Shown here piece by piece: positions 12,701 to 24,524 of a stretch of DNA of 64,000 bases. Position 1 is the stretch's first letter; each line of letters begins with the position of its first letter. Both the position numbers and the translations under genes were made by a program. Source of the DNA: Kappaphycus alvarezii (taxonomy: Eukaryota; Rhodophyta; Florideophyceae; Gigartinales; Solieriaceae). Location: the NCBI GenBank assembly GCA_002205965.3, contig NADL03000501.1, positions 310,001-374,000 of the forward strand. Direction: 5' to 3'. Below the pieces are notes generated by a model. The model was not told where the DNA came from. It was given only the letters and a program-made list of their open reading frames with translations, and searched no databases.

Positions 12701-14560
12701 CACTAAGACTGCAAATTAACTGGTCGAATTAACTATTAAATGTAAATTTATGTAAAATTTTTTGGATCAGTCTGCGCAACGACTACATATCCTTTAACTA
12801 TCCATTTATGAACATCTTAGTTGTTTATGTTCTTCGAAGATGTACTTTTGTGCCCTTTATCGCTATACCGAAAACGTTCCTGCCGTCTTAGGATCATTGA
12901 AAATTGAAATCCGTCTTTTCTCTCCTAAGTAGCGCAAATCTTTCTTAAACTCAAGTTATAATAAGTGAATTTAGGGGTTTTGTTCCGCGGTGAACGCCTA
13001 AAGGAAGATTAAAGACCTTTATGTGTCTTTTCTGCACATTTTTTGGGAGAGAACCGCGTAGTGGAAACTTTAAGACTTCGTGCCGCCGACAAAATTATCT
13101 TGTATTGGGGTGCAATTCTTGCGGGAAAGTACAAGAATAATTTACAGCCTATATATATAAAGAGCGTTGGATGGAATATCTGTAGCTTTAAATCGGTACA
13201 AAGCTTGAGTACTATAAGAAATCTCTATCATGAGAGGAAATTCCGGATCAATTCTTCGGTTCAACTAGCTTTCGCTTCTGCGAGAATTTCAGAGACGGTA
13301 TTAGAATATTTTATTGCACCTCTTTTGTTCAAGAACTGAGAACGAAATTGGAGCTTTTAGGTCAAAAACTTTTCCTGTTGTTGACTAAAAATTTAAATGG
13401 CATATTGATGACTCGCCAAATTGAAAAAATCCCGGCTATACCGCTGTTGGTATTTCAGTTATGCAAGTGGTAGCAGTATTTATGGTCACCTCAGCCACAG
13501 CAAGTCTGCGAAAGGTTAAAAATGCGAAAGAAGAAAATTTTTGTCAAATGTGACAGTCCTCAATTTCAATTATTCTTGAAAAAATATTGGCATCCTCGTT
13601 CTGAATGAAATGATATTGGCGTTTAGTCCTAAACCGATCGAAGTGACTCTTATCTCTAATTCTGTATTCCCTTGTTTTTAGACACAAAATAGAGAACCTT
13701 ACTAATACTTTCCATACTTTTGGTGACAGCTATCCTAGAAAAGCAGTTAAGATACTGTGCAATCTCTTACATATGGGCAATTCAAGGGCATGTGGAATAA
13801 AAAAGTTCTTTCCTTTGCGACTGAAAGGGACCGGAACATGGCCGGTCGATTTCGAGGGACCGTTAAAAAAATCCAGGCGACAACACTACCATTTTTTGTC
13901 CTATCTAGTGTGCCAGTCATCAGCTAGATAGTTTTATTTATATCTTGATAACCATTTTTTCCAAGGAGTTATTTTGAGACCCATTCATAGGGTTCATTGC
14001 ATATTCAAAACGGAAGTAAACATTGCGAAACGGTTTGGTAGCAACCTGTAGTTCAGTAAGCAAAACATGGTGAAGTTCTCCTGGTGGCACAAATTGATGA
14101 ATTACAAGCCACAGAGATATTTTTTATTCATAGAAGGACTACGAAATGCTTCATCATCTCCATCTACTGTACGTTGGATTTTAGTTTGCGCAATTAAGTC
14201 ATTCATGTATCCATTGCATGAATTCTGTAGAGCAATAAAAGCTCCGGATAAAATTTTTGTCGAACAGAATATGCGATCTCATGCTCTTTAAAGCTCTGTA
14301 AAAAGTTTTTGAGGGTACATTCTGACCTCTTGACCCTATCAACGTACTTGCCTCATCCGAAACCGATGATATTACTGTCAGTATTATGTTGTAAAAGGGA
14401 ACGTTCACATTATCTCGTGAATTAGTCGCTAAACTTTTAGGGGAACTTTTCACAGGCTACACACGAGCTAGAGTAGATTGAAGACGCCTTCTGTCAAAAG
14501 ATACTACAATCTATTGCTAAAATGCATCCCGAAGCTCAATCAAAGCTATTTGAGGGGAGT
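9701..14560. other. Long AT-rich stretch without a recognised gene
   Basis: Nearly 5 kb in which I recognise no protein family, tRNA, tandem array or LTR. The longest frame (plus strand 13,043-13,339, 98 codons) starts at TTG and resembles nothing I know. Probably decayed intergenic or transposon-derived DNA. Confidence 0.5.
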
Positions 14561-15068
14561 TGAGCACACAAAAGTTAATCGATGGTTGAAATGTGTTTTA
14601 ATGCTTCCGGTGGACAGACTGGAGCATCATATCATGGTTTATATTGAGAAATAGTCAACGACAGTGAAGATAAATTGCAGACATGTAGCATTGAATTCAA
14701 AGGTATACTAGAAGATTGGATCTAAAGTTATTAAACTAAAAGGGTCTGAGGGATCCCGTAGCACTCATCACTAAGAATGGAAGAAATGGATATCACGTAA
14801 AATTTCCATTTGTCCAATTGCCAAGATGTAATAAATTAATTGTGGCTTGTACAGACACTAGAAAATTCTAGAAGCACGCAAAATTTCCATGATGATTCAT
14901 CTTGTATTCTTGGTAAAAGATGGAAGGTATTGTGCTTACACTGGTTTACGGGTACAGTAAACGAGTGACACTGATATCTGAGCATAGCGGTAAACCAGCG
15001 GTGACGGTTACTAGCAGTATGCTACATGCAAGGAATTTTAGCATATATTTTGACATAACACTGATGTA
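14561..15068 (-). repeat. LTR-like repeat R2 (probable 3' LTR)
   Basis: Begins TGAGCACACAAAA and carries the family landmarks TTAATCGATGGTT, GGGATCCCGTAGCA, TCCAATTGCCA, GCAAAATTTCCATGATGA, TCTGAGCATAG and GTTACTAGCAG. It matches R3 over most of its length, and R1 more weakly. It lies at the low-coordinate end of the minus-strand element, which would make it the 3' LTR. Confidence 0.5.
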
Positions 15069-16149
15069 AGTCCCCTCTACGAAGAAATATTTCCCCTAAT
15101 TTTTACTTATGTAGGAGTTAATCACAATTTTGGAGATCATGTTCTGATTTCTATGAGTTCTAGTGGTCTGCATACCCTTTCCAATTGATTGCATATTTTG
15201 TTTTTCCATGTTTTTTCTTGTGAATGAGATTGGTCACGATCTCTTATTCTTTTTATCGCCTTGAAACTCTGTAGATGTAGGTGGCAGAAATTTCCCATAA
15301 AAAGCATCTTCAAAGTACGTCTAAATTTTACTAGCATCGAAAGCATTGTAAATCAGTATATCGATTATTGACTGGGACATTATTAAACGGTACGTACCTT
15401 TAACTAAATCTTCAGATATTTCTGGTGAACCACAGTACTAGGGGTTTAGTTTTAAAAGTCTAGCACCATCTTGTAGAGCTATATTTTTAGTCTTCTAATT
15501 TTGTTGAGATACAGTTATGCGCAGTAGTTGACTTTTTAGTTTTTTTCTTGGGGCTTTCTGGGTTTTATTTGCATGTTTTTAGGAAAAGTATCACACTTGG
15601 TTAATTTACAGAGATTATATCTAGGAGAGCAGGACTAAGGTTAATTCTATAATTAAGGAAAAAAGGAATTTTTTTTTGGTTTCGCTCATAAGCATCTAAG
15701 AAGTACACCAAATATTTTTCGCTCTTCGATTAGTCGAAACAAAGAAATAAACGAGTAATCTCTTCCATTTTTTTCATTATACCTTTTTATGTGTAATACT
15801 CTGAAGATTATGCTGAGGAATGGGCTCTCTTGGTACCTAGAGTGTACAGAAGCATCTTCTTCATACGAGGATAAATTTATTCAGATGAATAAAAAGTTTG
15901 GTGCTAATTTTTTTTGGTTAAAGTTATGTATTTTTATTTTGCTTACATGTAACTTTAACAGGAGTGAAGCGCGATGAAAACAAAAATTTGGATAGTTTCA
16001 AGTCTGGCCAGGGCGTCAATCACTTTCTCCCAACCAATAAACGTAGATTTTAATGTCAATTTGTCATCTTTTATCCATTAAGTACCTCTTAGTGGATGCT
16101 TGTGCAGAAGTTGTGTACAAGTTAAGCTACTGAGCACATATTTACTGTA

Positions 16150-16987
16150 ATTCTAGCAACCGGTGAGCAGCCTCTCATGAAACTTCTATAATAATTGAAA
16201 AGTCCTAAGAATGACCAGATCTTTTGCTTGTTCTTTGTAGAGATCCATTATATGACTGGCTCTATTTTGTTAGGATATACAGTAATTTCTTTCTGACATC
16301 TAAAGTGTCCAAGGTACTCGATTTCCCTGATAGTGAAGACAAATTTTGATAATTTCGCGAACAGGTTCTCCTTCTTGAGAATGTCTAGTACTGCAGCAAT
16401 ATACTCAAATATTCTTTCCCGTAAGAATTCTATCTAGATAAACTATCAAGAATGAATCCAATACGTATTTAAATATGTAGTCTGTCATGTTAATTCAAGT
16501 TGCTGGGGTGTTGGTCAATCTAAACTGTAGTACTAGAAATTAAAAAATGTCCGAATCAAGTTCGACATACACTGCGAGAGTGATTAGAGGTTCTTCTAAC
16601 GTGACCTGATCGTATCCTATCCTCAGAATTACTTTAGGGAAGTATTTGGCTCATTTGCTTTGATCAAGAATATCATCAAAGCACGGTAGGTAGTAGTTTT
16701 TTTTTACAGTAAGCAGATTTGGCGCCCTGAAACCCGCACAAACACGCAAACCGCTGTCATTTTTTGTCGCAAAGGGTATTGATGCTCCTCACAGGGCTTT
16801 CTTTTGGTCCAAAAAAGCCACCCTCCAATTTCTCATCGATGTTTTTAAGAAACTCCATAATTTCTTTTTCTGCAAGTCTGTAGAGACGTTTTTCCTTGAC
16901 TTTGCATCCTTCTCTTGTTTGAAATGAAATAGTACTTTCGATACCGAGGAAGGACCTTCGGAAGTTTTTCAGGGAATAAACCTCCAT
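16150..16987 (-). mobile_element. Ty3/Gypsy reverse transcriptase fossil
   Basis: Reading right to left, the strand carries in order: 'LYRLAEKEIMEFLKNIDEKL' (start of the RT fingers), a palm segment like the VDYRALN...YPLP..DD region, a GYDQV segment equivalent to SGYHQI, a 'RLTNTPAT' segment equivalent to FGLTNAPATF, 'SFLIVYLDRIL' at the position of the Y-D-D active-site box, and finally 'SFLGLFNYYRSFM', the SFLGL.NYYRRFI connection after the palm. The order and spacing identify the family with confidence. The copy is broken in many places and cannot be active. Confidence 0.65.
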
Positions 16988-16999
16988 ATTTGTTGAATA

Positions 17000-19152
17000 A
17001 ATATTGAGTATCTCCCTGTTAAGACTCAGTCATATTTTTCTTTAAATAAATTGGTTTGAAAATCATAGCGCCAGTGCTGCAGAAACGAAACAATTATCTA
17101 GCTTCTCATTTGCAGTGATGGATTGTTATTCATTTTTGTACTCAAAAGAAACCTTATTACTGACAGAGTCGAGAACAGATCCACGTAATCTACATAACTA
17201 CTTTCCAAGTATTGGATCATATCTATTGAGATGTATCAAGGATAATTACATAGGTTTTGTGTAGTCTTTTATATAGAAAATATGCTGTCGAGCTGTTTCT
17301 CTCAACTTTGGGTCAAATAAATTCACCATTTCTACAAGTTCTCCTGATTATTCGATCTTAATCTTACAGTGTTAGCAGAATTACTCACTGAGGAAATTGA
17401 TCTCAACACTCGGGTCGATGAGAATTTTTTGGTCCATTTTAAATTTATAATTTGCCGATAAGAAGTACTCCATGTCCCCGTTGTAAATTTTTGGTTCTTG
17501 TTCCTCTAAATGCTTCCTGGTATACTATTTCTTCAAAGATAGGATCCAATCAGCTCAATCATAAGACTTCTGTGATTCATAACTTAGTGACGACCTTTAG
17601 TTAGTTCCTTAGGGCTTTTGAGTATTTTCTGCAACTTTCTTTCTTTCTATATATTAAACAGAGGCCTTCACGCGTGCACTTGTCGCGCTCGATCTAATAT
17701 GTGTAAGTTCACATTTGAGGACTCCAAACCCGATTTAATTTTAAAATTTCCATTTTACATCGTGACAAGAGCACCACGACCAGTTTTGTTACCATTAAGC
17801 TACTTCCCAGCGGATCTGATACTACCTAGGGGCCTTGAACGCCTATAGGCAGCTTTTATTCATCCTGCATCTGCCATCAGATCAGAAATCTTGAATCATG
17901 CTTTCGTACGTAAGTCTTTCCAACGCATGACTTCAGGCTGTGTGAGTAGCGATAAATCTAATCTTTCACCAAAATGTGTATGATTTTCCAACAATATTTT
18001 GTTAAAATCATTATTGAATGCAAAAAATTCCTTGACTTTTTCCGAGGCGCAGCTTTGCTCTGCATATTTTGCGTCGTTCATTGCCTTGATCCGGTTGAAA
18101 GATCATTCTTAGTTCCTTCCATGTTTGAATTCCCTGACTTTCATCAGCCTTGGGATAGACTACCCACCTCTTCTGCAAATTTCCAGAGAAATAGCTTAAA
18201 GGTAAACTTCCAATCTAATTCACCCAAATAATTTTTAATTAGGCAAAAAAGCTTTCGAAGGGCCCTTTTCCGTTAAAAACTCAGGTTACTCTTCCCGAGG
18301 ATGACCTTGCCTTCATTTCAACCATTCGAGCAACCAGTATTGATACTACAGAAGGACAGATCATTAAAAAGGGCTAGCACTTTCTGAGCAGCATTTTTGC
18401 TGTTTCTGTTGTACATATATCTTATTAGGATCCTATTACAATGGATTGTGTAGTTTATCCACAGCTTGTGTCGGATACTGTACCGTATTGCCCGAACTTT
18501 AAATGATATTTCTCAATTCGCCTAAACAATCATTGCATAACCTTTTACGGGAATTGGTTTCTATGATTTACATTGCAGATCTGACTATATAGCTGAGAAC
18601 TAGCCGGATGGTCCACGTCGGCAACGTGCCGCAGTGTGCAAGACAAGACAGCTACAGCGATGAACGATCACGGAGTGCGACCAGTGCGCTGGTAAATGAA
18701 GGTAAAGACAGCCGGACGTTAATTTGCAGCCTTAACACAATGAAAGGGAGAAGTAATTCGGTATAGAGGATCGTAGTGGGAGAGAGGGAACCAAGTGAGG
18801 CAAAGAACAGTAGTTTTAAATCGAAGTTCGGTGTACATTTGGGGTTTTCGGAGCGGCAGTGAGGCTTTTGGCGAGCTCACGTTCAAAGTCGGTGACTTCT
18901 GTCGAGGTGGGCCACCTCAGCTGCGCCATCGGCAGCCTAAGTGGCCTTTGACTAGATGTCTCTCTTGAAAGGCGGGACGACTGCGATGTCAGAGCCGCGA
19001 GCACAGGGCGTTATTCAAATAAAATCAGAGCAAAGCAACAGGTTAGTCTCTGCTTTAAATAGAAAATAAAATTCAATCAAATGGAGATTTTAACTTACCT
19101 CAATTGGAAAACATCACAATAATTTTGCAATGCTACCAAATAACGTTCATTA
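17000..19152. other. Body of the ancient element; no motif recognised
   Basis: Lies between the RT fossil and the right end repeat, where gag and protease are expected. Frames of 60-85 codons exist on both strands, but none shows a zinc knuckle or DSG/DTG box that I can defend. Confidence 0.35.
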
Positions 19153-19663
19153 TGCGCAAGATACCTAATTTATGGTTAATCTTTTATTTAATGTTTCTGT
19201 GGACCAGACTGGAGCTTCAATTCATGGCTTACAAAGATAAATATTCAAGGATAGCAAAGATAAATTTTGAGCAGTTGGCACTGAGTCAAAAAAATACTCT
19301 GTAAGATAGGCTCCAGAGGTATAAAACTAAAAGTTTCTGTGGGACCCCGTAACAACAATCACCGATACTGAAAGAAATGGGCATAATGGAAAAGCAACAT
19401 GTCACCAATTAACAATACGGAAAAAAGTAATTGCTGATTGGCGAGGCTTACAAAGTTTCGAGAGGCATGCGAAATTTCCATGATGAGCTCATCTTTTTAG
19501 CTTGGTACAAAGCGGCATATATTGTGCCTTGCACTGATTTTTGAGTACAGTATACAAATTCCGCTGTTGTCTGAGCACATTGTTAAATCCACGGTAACGT
19601 TTACTAACAGGATATCTTGTGCAAAAACATTTTAGGATAAATTATTTATAGGTATCATTGTCA
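19153..19663 (-). repeat. LTR-like repeat R3 (probable 5' LTR)
   Basis: Begins TGCGCAAGATACCTAAT and shares with R2 the blocks GACCAGACTGGAGC (R2: GACAGACTGGAGC), GGGACCCCGTAAC, GAAATTTCCATGATGA, TCTGAGCACA and GTTTACTAACAG. It lies at the upstream end of the minus-strand element. Confidence 0.5.
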
Positions 19664-22250
19664 TATTACTAAATCTAAAAGCAGAACCAATAGTGGGCGA
19701 GAGCGCCATTGTTCAGTTTTTCACCTTTTCTTACTCTTTAAAGCTTACGCTCTGACTTCTTGTGAGTTGCTTTAAGTCCAGCGAAATTTTATTTCAATAA
19801 AGCATGATACTGACTACATCATATTTCTAGAGGATAAGTTCGAGTAATTTACGGGGTGTTTCAGTTCAAGTTACTCTACAAAGAAAGATTACTGAAGATA
19901 GGAACGGTGGGTCGATAATTGTAGCGTGGGTATATTCAAAGATTGGGCGCCGTTATATTGCCTTTCAAATGTCTTGTTCGGTTACTTTGAGGACTGAGCA
20001 AAGTTTTTACTGAAGCAAAGATTTAGAAATTTCTGATCTATAGTTTGAAAATATTATCACAACGACAATTTGTCAAAATTCAGCTTAGTTTTTGTCCTGT
20101 TCTATGATCATTGAAAATCCCTCCAACAGTTGAGCAACGAAGCTCGTACTATTACTTTGTTTCTCTATAAATCAAATGCAAATTTTTCGTATTTCTCTGG
20201 AATTCTGGCACATTAGAACATTCAATCTGATATTTTGGTCTTACACCCTTAAATTTAGTCAGGAATTCTTTTAAATGTGCTTTGAAAGGAATTTTTTATA
20301 ATACATCAAAGTGTTATAAGTAATAGCGAAAATTTCCCGTATTACATTACATATGGCAATATGGAAAAATTTCACATTGAAAGAATTCTGGCTGATTAAG
20401 ATCCTTGCTTTTCCGTTCCTAGTTCCCGTATCAACAAAGCAATCTAGGATCTCCGGTCTCTGACCGAAATATGCAAATAAAGAATCAAAATTGTATTGTT
20501 ACGTTCATTTCAAACTCGTTTGAAGGCATTTATGCTTTTTCTTGTAGTTGAAATATTATAATTGAAGGTTATGAAGGGGTTTTTCATGTCATGATAATTC
20601 TGCTAGGTACATTATTTTTTGTTTCCAAAACAGTTGACAGTCTTGACGCGCTGCTCAAAATTTTAAATAATTTAATAGTTTCGCCGCATAATTGCAAAAG
20701 TAGTTTTAGAATTCATAGAATTTACCATTATCGCACTTACGTCGAAATTAAAACGCTATTCGTTGCAATTTGTTGATTTTAGATCTTCTCGTGCCTATGT
20801 ATCAAAGTTTTTTTGCAACCTAGAGTTCTAATTCTTGGAATTTATATATTTCTCCTATCGACTTATCCCGGCTCGCTGATTTTAATATTTTATAATTAAT
20901 ATCCTAGGTGTCTTTTTTCGCAAAAAGCGCCATTTTGATTAATTATAATAGTCACCATTTTCAGAAAGACTTGAGAGAAGACTTTCTGAAGCTTATTTAA
21001 ATTCTTAAATAGTTGCGAAGGAGGCCAAAATAGAGCCCAAAAGTATTCAGCACTCTCCGAAACTCTCATAAAGCCTTTTTAATGTCCTTTTGGAAACTCT
21101 TCAATGTCACAAACAATTTTTTCTATATCACATACACTGATATTGTTTTTTTTAAAAGGCTTTGTTTTAGGTAAGTCAATCAGCTTTATATCGAATCCAT
21201 GTGCTTTGTGCAGATGAAAAAAGTAACTCATCATTTATCTATTGTTTCTCTTGCATTGTACTGATTACAGATACATATAAGTAAGCCAAGCAAAAAAGTT
21301 ATTCTTACTTTCACTGCAATTAAGTTTTCAAATTTTAGTGCTTTGGTAGACTTTTTCAGTTAAATATGAAAACACCTCCAAAAACGTTTGCAGTATTCTG
21401 TTACTTTTGAAAAAAAACAAAGATAATTCTTTCTTGTTTATTTATGTACTCTTTCATTTTTACCCAATCTTTTTGGTTTTTCTCGAAGGAGGAACTACAA
21501 TCAGATTGTACAGACTAATTTTCCCCCGCCAAATTATCAATAGCGTGCACTACGAGGCATAGAAAGCAAGCGTATAGAATTTTAAAGAATAGGAATGCAT
21601 TGAAAACTCGAAAACACTCATTTATATCCCTGTCGCACCTTTGAAAGGTTTATGAAAACTTTCCGGACATACAATTTCTTATATGGCTACTCCAACAGAA
21701 CCCAAATAAATTTCTACCGTTTTTTTGTTTTTCCTTAATTTTGAGATATTTGAATTCATATTACGATTCCATACAATCATTTAAAAAATGCATGTGGAAA
21801 CAGCCAACCAGTTCCAATTTAATTTTTAAAGACCCCGAACTCAAGTAATAGTTCGTTATTTAATGAAGAAAGATTTAAAAAGGGGCAGATAGTGGCTCTA
21901 AGTCATTTTACAGTAGATTCAAGACAAGAGAGACTCATTTTTCTGCACAATGGGGTCTCACGAAAAAAAGGAGTTTCGGGAAAAATGCGGAAAATTAAGA
22001 ACACGTAAGACAAGTCAATAGCGTTATCTAAAATATAGATGAAACGCTAGAGTAATTTCGTGGACTCGTCCGATCTCACGAAATTAAAAAAATCATATAT
22101 AAGAGGGCCCCCTCAAAATGCCTCTGAGGGGCACTTCTATCTCTATGTTTGTATACCTCGATCACATTTCCGACCGCTCTTCTTGCTTCTGTACCTCTTC
22201 ACTTACCATACAACCACCAGGAGCCCCGCGCTACAACACCTCTAATTTTG
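19664..22250. other. AT-rich stretch without a recognised gene
   Basis: No protein family, LTR or tandem repeat recognised. A short inverted repeat (TTCAGAAAG ... CTTTCTGAA) near 20,960 has 9-bp arms and is probably chance. Base composition changes noticeably after about 22.1 kb. Confidence 0.45.
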
Positions 22251-22302
22251 CGATTCCAAAAATGGGGGAAAATAATCGAGCCTAGAAGCACCACTGGCGA
22301 CG

Positions 22303-23280
22303 GTGCCTCCCAAAGCGCTTGCGTCGCTTCCAGAATCTCCCCCGGGTATGCGCTACACTCCCGCAGACGAGTCTCCAGTGCCCACGCACATCTTCCAGGC
22401 CAAACGCAAACTCCCGTTGCCCACTGGCGATTGGAAATGCAATGAGAAGAAGCGCATTCGTCTCAACGCCACCAAGGACCAACTGCTTCTACAGTCGTTG
22501 TGTTCACCGCACGCACGTAATGCTGCATATGGAAACGGGCCAATGGTTTACGGAGGCGATATGTACGTTCTTGGAGGCTTCTGGGACCGCATTCGGGGAC
22601 ATTATGAACCCTTCAATGAAGACTGTTCGTTACAGTTTTACTACAGTCATCGAGAAGCGTAAAGCTTCGTTCAAGCGGACAGTGACAGATTTGGTAATAG
22701 CGGAGGAAAGTGGTGTTAAACAGAAGCTTATAGACGGCATGATTCTTGAGATGGAGGAGAATCTTGAGATGAAACGGGCCGAGAAAATGGAGCAAACTGA
22801 GCAGTAAATGTATTTGGTCGAGGCTGAAGAGGAAATTAGGAGGAGAGCGTTGTCTAGTTCGAGCAAGCGGGTGGTTAGGAGCAAAAAAACCGGACAGGAG
22901 GGAGTATCTTGATCCAGACGGAAGGGAAGCTGTCCCTGGAGAAATCTTCCGCACGCATTCTGCGGCCTTAGCGTCGTTCCATGAGCTTCGGTTCCGACGA
23001 CGAGGAGTGGGATGCCTTTATCGAGAAATTTATAACGACGTAAGGAGGCAGATGAAAAACTCATGAAGTTTGAGGAGAAGATGTTCTAAATTGATAGGAT
23101 TCGCTTCGAAAGAGAAGGGTCGCGACAGGAGTTGGACGCGGGGCGTGTCACTGTAGAGGAGAAACCTCTCTAACTTAATGAGCAAAATTATACAACCGAA
23201 GTCCAAGAGCGTAGGGCTGCTATAGAGGAGCAGAGGGGCATAGTAGACTTCTTTTCTGCTCTTGTTAAGAATCTGCAATA
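22303..23280 (+). pseudogene. Degenerate coiled-coil protein, probable Myb/SANT-like partner of a Harbinger element
   Basis: Plus-strand coding traces run through this span but are interrupted by stops and a change of frame. The first part (22,303-22,662) has a pattern like a Myb/SANT-like trihelix: a Leu-rich helix 'ATKDQLLLQSL', a Gly-rich turn, then 'GGFWDRIRGHYEPFN' with the conserved Trp. The later part is charged and helical: 'KQKLIDGMILEMEENLEMKR' before 22,807, then about 23,042-23,280 with 'LMKFEEKMF', 'RIRFEREGSRQELDAGR' and 'EVQERRAAIEEQRG'. A DNA-binding domain followed by a coiled coil fits the second gene of PIF/Harbinger elements. It converges on the transposase remnant at 23.46-24.51 kb. 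It is clearly a pseudogene here, and its exact start is unknown. Confidence 0.45.
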
Positions 23281-23459
23281 ATTGGGTAGGTGTTGCGGGT
23301 CTCTCATCGCGGCTCTTGACCAAGCGGCGGATGTGCTACGGACTTCGCCTTCACCGCTTTGCTCACATCTCCTCATCCGTTTTCTGGTCATTTACATACT
23401 CCTGCAAAGACGGTGGCTGACACAGAAAGTAAAGGCAGACCTGTCTCCTAGCATGTAGG

Positions 23460-24510
23460 TATGTATTGAACTTGTTAAGCAAAGCCGATGTCCTTTACAT
23501 CAACGCAATTGGTGCTTTGCTGTCTCGGAGAAATCGCTTACTATCTTGCGATGATCACGTCTACTTGAGGTCCTTGTACGACCATCTCACTTCTTCTCGA
23601 ATCGCGCTCATTGCGGCCTTGAATGCCACCTGTGCTAACGCTGCGCCGGCTCTTTAGAAGGATATTTGCAATCACGGCCGCAGTATATAAGCAGCATAGC
23701 TGTACAGGGCGCCTTTGATATTCATGCTGGCTGATATCACGCCGGGTAGCCTACTTTCGTGAAAGAGGGTCATCTCATACCTCCGCTCAACCTCCGGCCT
23801 ACACATATGAAATATATAGCCGTCCAGAATGGTCGCCGTCTGATATAATAAGGCAGTGAAATCTCTCGTGACAGGAGTGACACGCGCGCTGAAGCGCTCA
23901 ATTTCTACTAGGGCAGATATTCAGCAATTTTGTTGCAATCGGTAAAGCCCAAGACACCATCCACCGGGGCACACTTGTCCCGTATGGCCTCTGGGTATAA
24001 TCCCGCCCTCCGAGCCATCACATATGCACGCAATTCCAGTAGATGTCCCATTGACTCTACAGTTCTGGAGTTTTTAAAAAGGACCTCGCTGATAGCACTG
24101 GTGTGCATGCTGAACATAATCTCCAGATATAATTAGCGTGTTAAGTTTGCGAGGCGCCGCAAAACAAAGCAGCATGAAGCAACGGTGGAATTTCGATAAC
24201 CACTGCGCTTCGTTTTAGAGTTGGCGCAATTTATCAATCGACCAATCGGGGGGATTTATGTGCGGAAACGTAACGAACGAATGACTTCTTCCTTAGTGAA
24301 GCCGTATAATGTATGGAGACTGAGATTATATTTCCGCACATCCCTCTGCTCCTCCGAAACGCGAATGTTGAGTCTCTCACATCGCTCAATCACGGTCCGG
24401 GTAGGCACCAAAAGCCGCAAACCCCGGCCAAGGCTGCGGAGGCGGGTTTTTGCCTGGCTTATTTCGCAGGCCCAGTGTCTCATCTCTATGCAATGGAACG
24501 ACTGTGGAAG
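23460..24510 (-). pseudogene. Degenerate PIF/Harbinger transposase (HARBI1-like)
   Basis: Reading right to left: 'LHTLYGFTKEEVIRSLRF' (24.25-24.35 kb) is the N-terminal FT..EV..L element. At 23,908-24,117 there is 'YPEAIRDKCAPVDGVLGFTD', the counterpart of F..AI..KG.PLDNCWGFIDG and the first catalytic Asp. At about 23,680-23,880 there is 'ILDGYIFHMCRPEVERRYEM', the counterpart of TPDGLI.HLYGP.EGRRHD, and then 'GALYSYAAYILRP' in place of G..Y.LYGDPAYPLRP. The second catalytic Asp of GDPAY is therefore lost. A later 'AIREEVRW' block matches the R..VEW box with its Glu changed. Stops interrupt the frame. The identity is secure by the order of motifs, and the copy is dead. Confidence 0.6.
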
Positions 24511-24524
24511 TTAACAGGCGAGTT

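Larger units (their letters stand above)
14561..19663 (-). mobile_element. Ancient Ty3/Gypsy LTR retrotransposon
   Basis: A minus-strand reverse transcriptase fossil at about 16.15-16.99 kb is bracketed by two related direct repeats of about 510 bp, at 14,561-15,068 and 19,153-19,663. A total of about 5.1 kb with RT near the middle is normal for Ty3/Gypsy. The end repeats have diverged greatly and the body is broken many times, so this is one of the oldest elements here. Gag and protease should lie at 17-19 kb, but I could not recognise them with confidence. Confidence 0.5.
22303..24510. mobile_element. PIF/Harbinger-type DNA transposon remnant (copy 2)
   Basis: The plus-strand partner gene and minus-strand transposase converge, with about 180 bp between their 3' ends. 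The segment is visibly less AT-rich than both flanks, which suggests a more recent arrival than copy 1. The two transposases are different subfamilies, so copy 2 is not a duplicate of copy 1. I looked for terminal inverted repeats near 22.1-22.3 and 24.5-24.8 kb and found none convincing. Confidence 0.45.
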
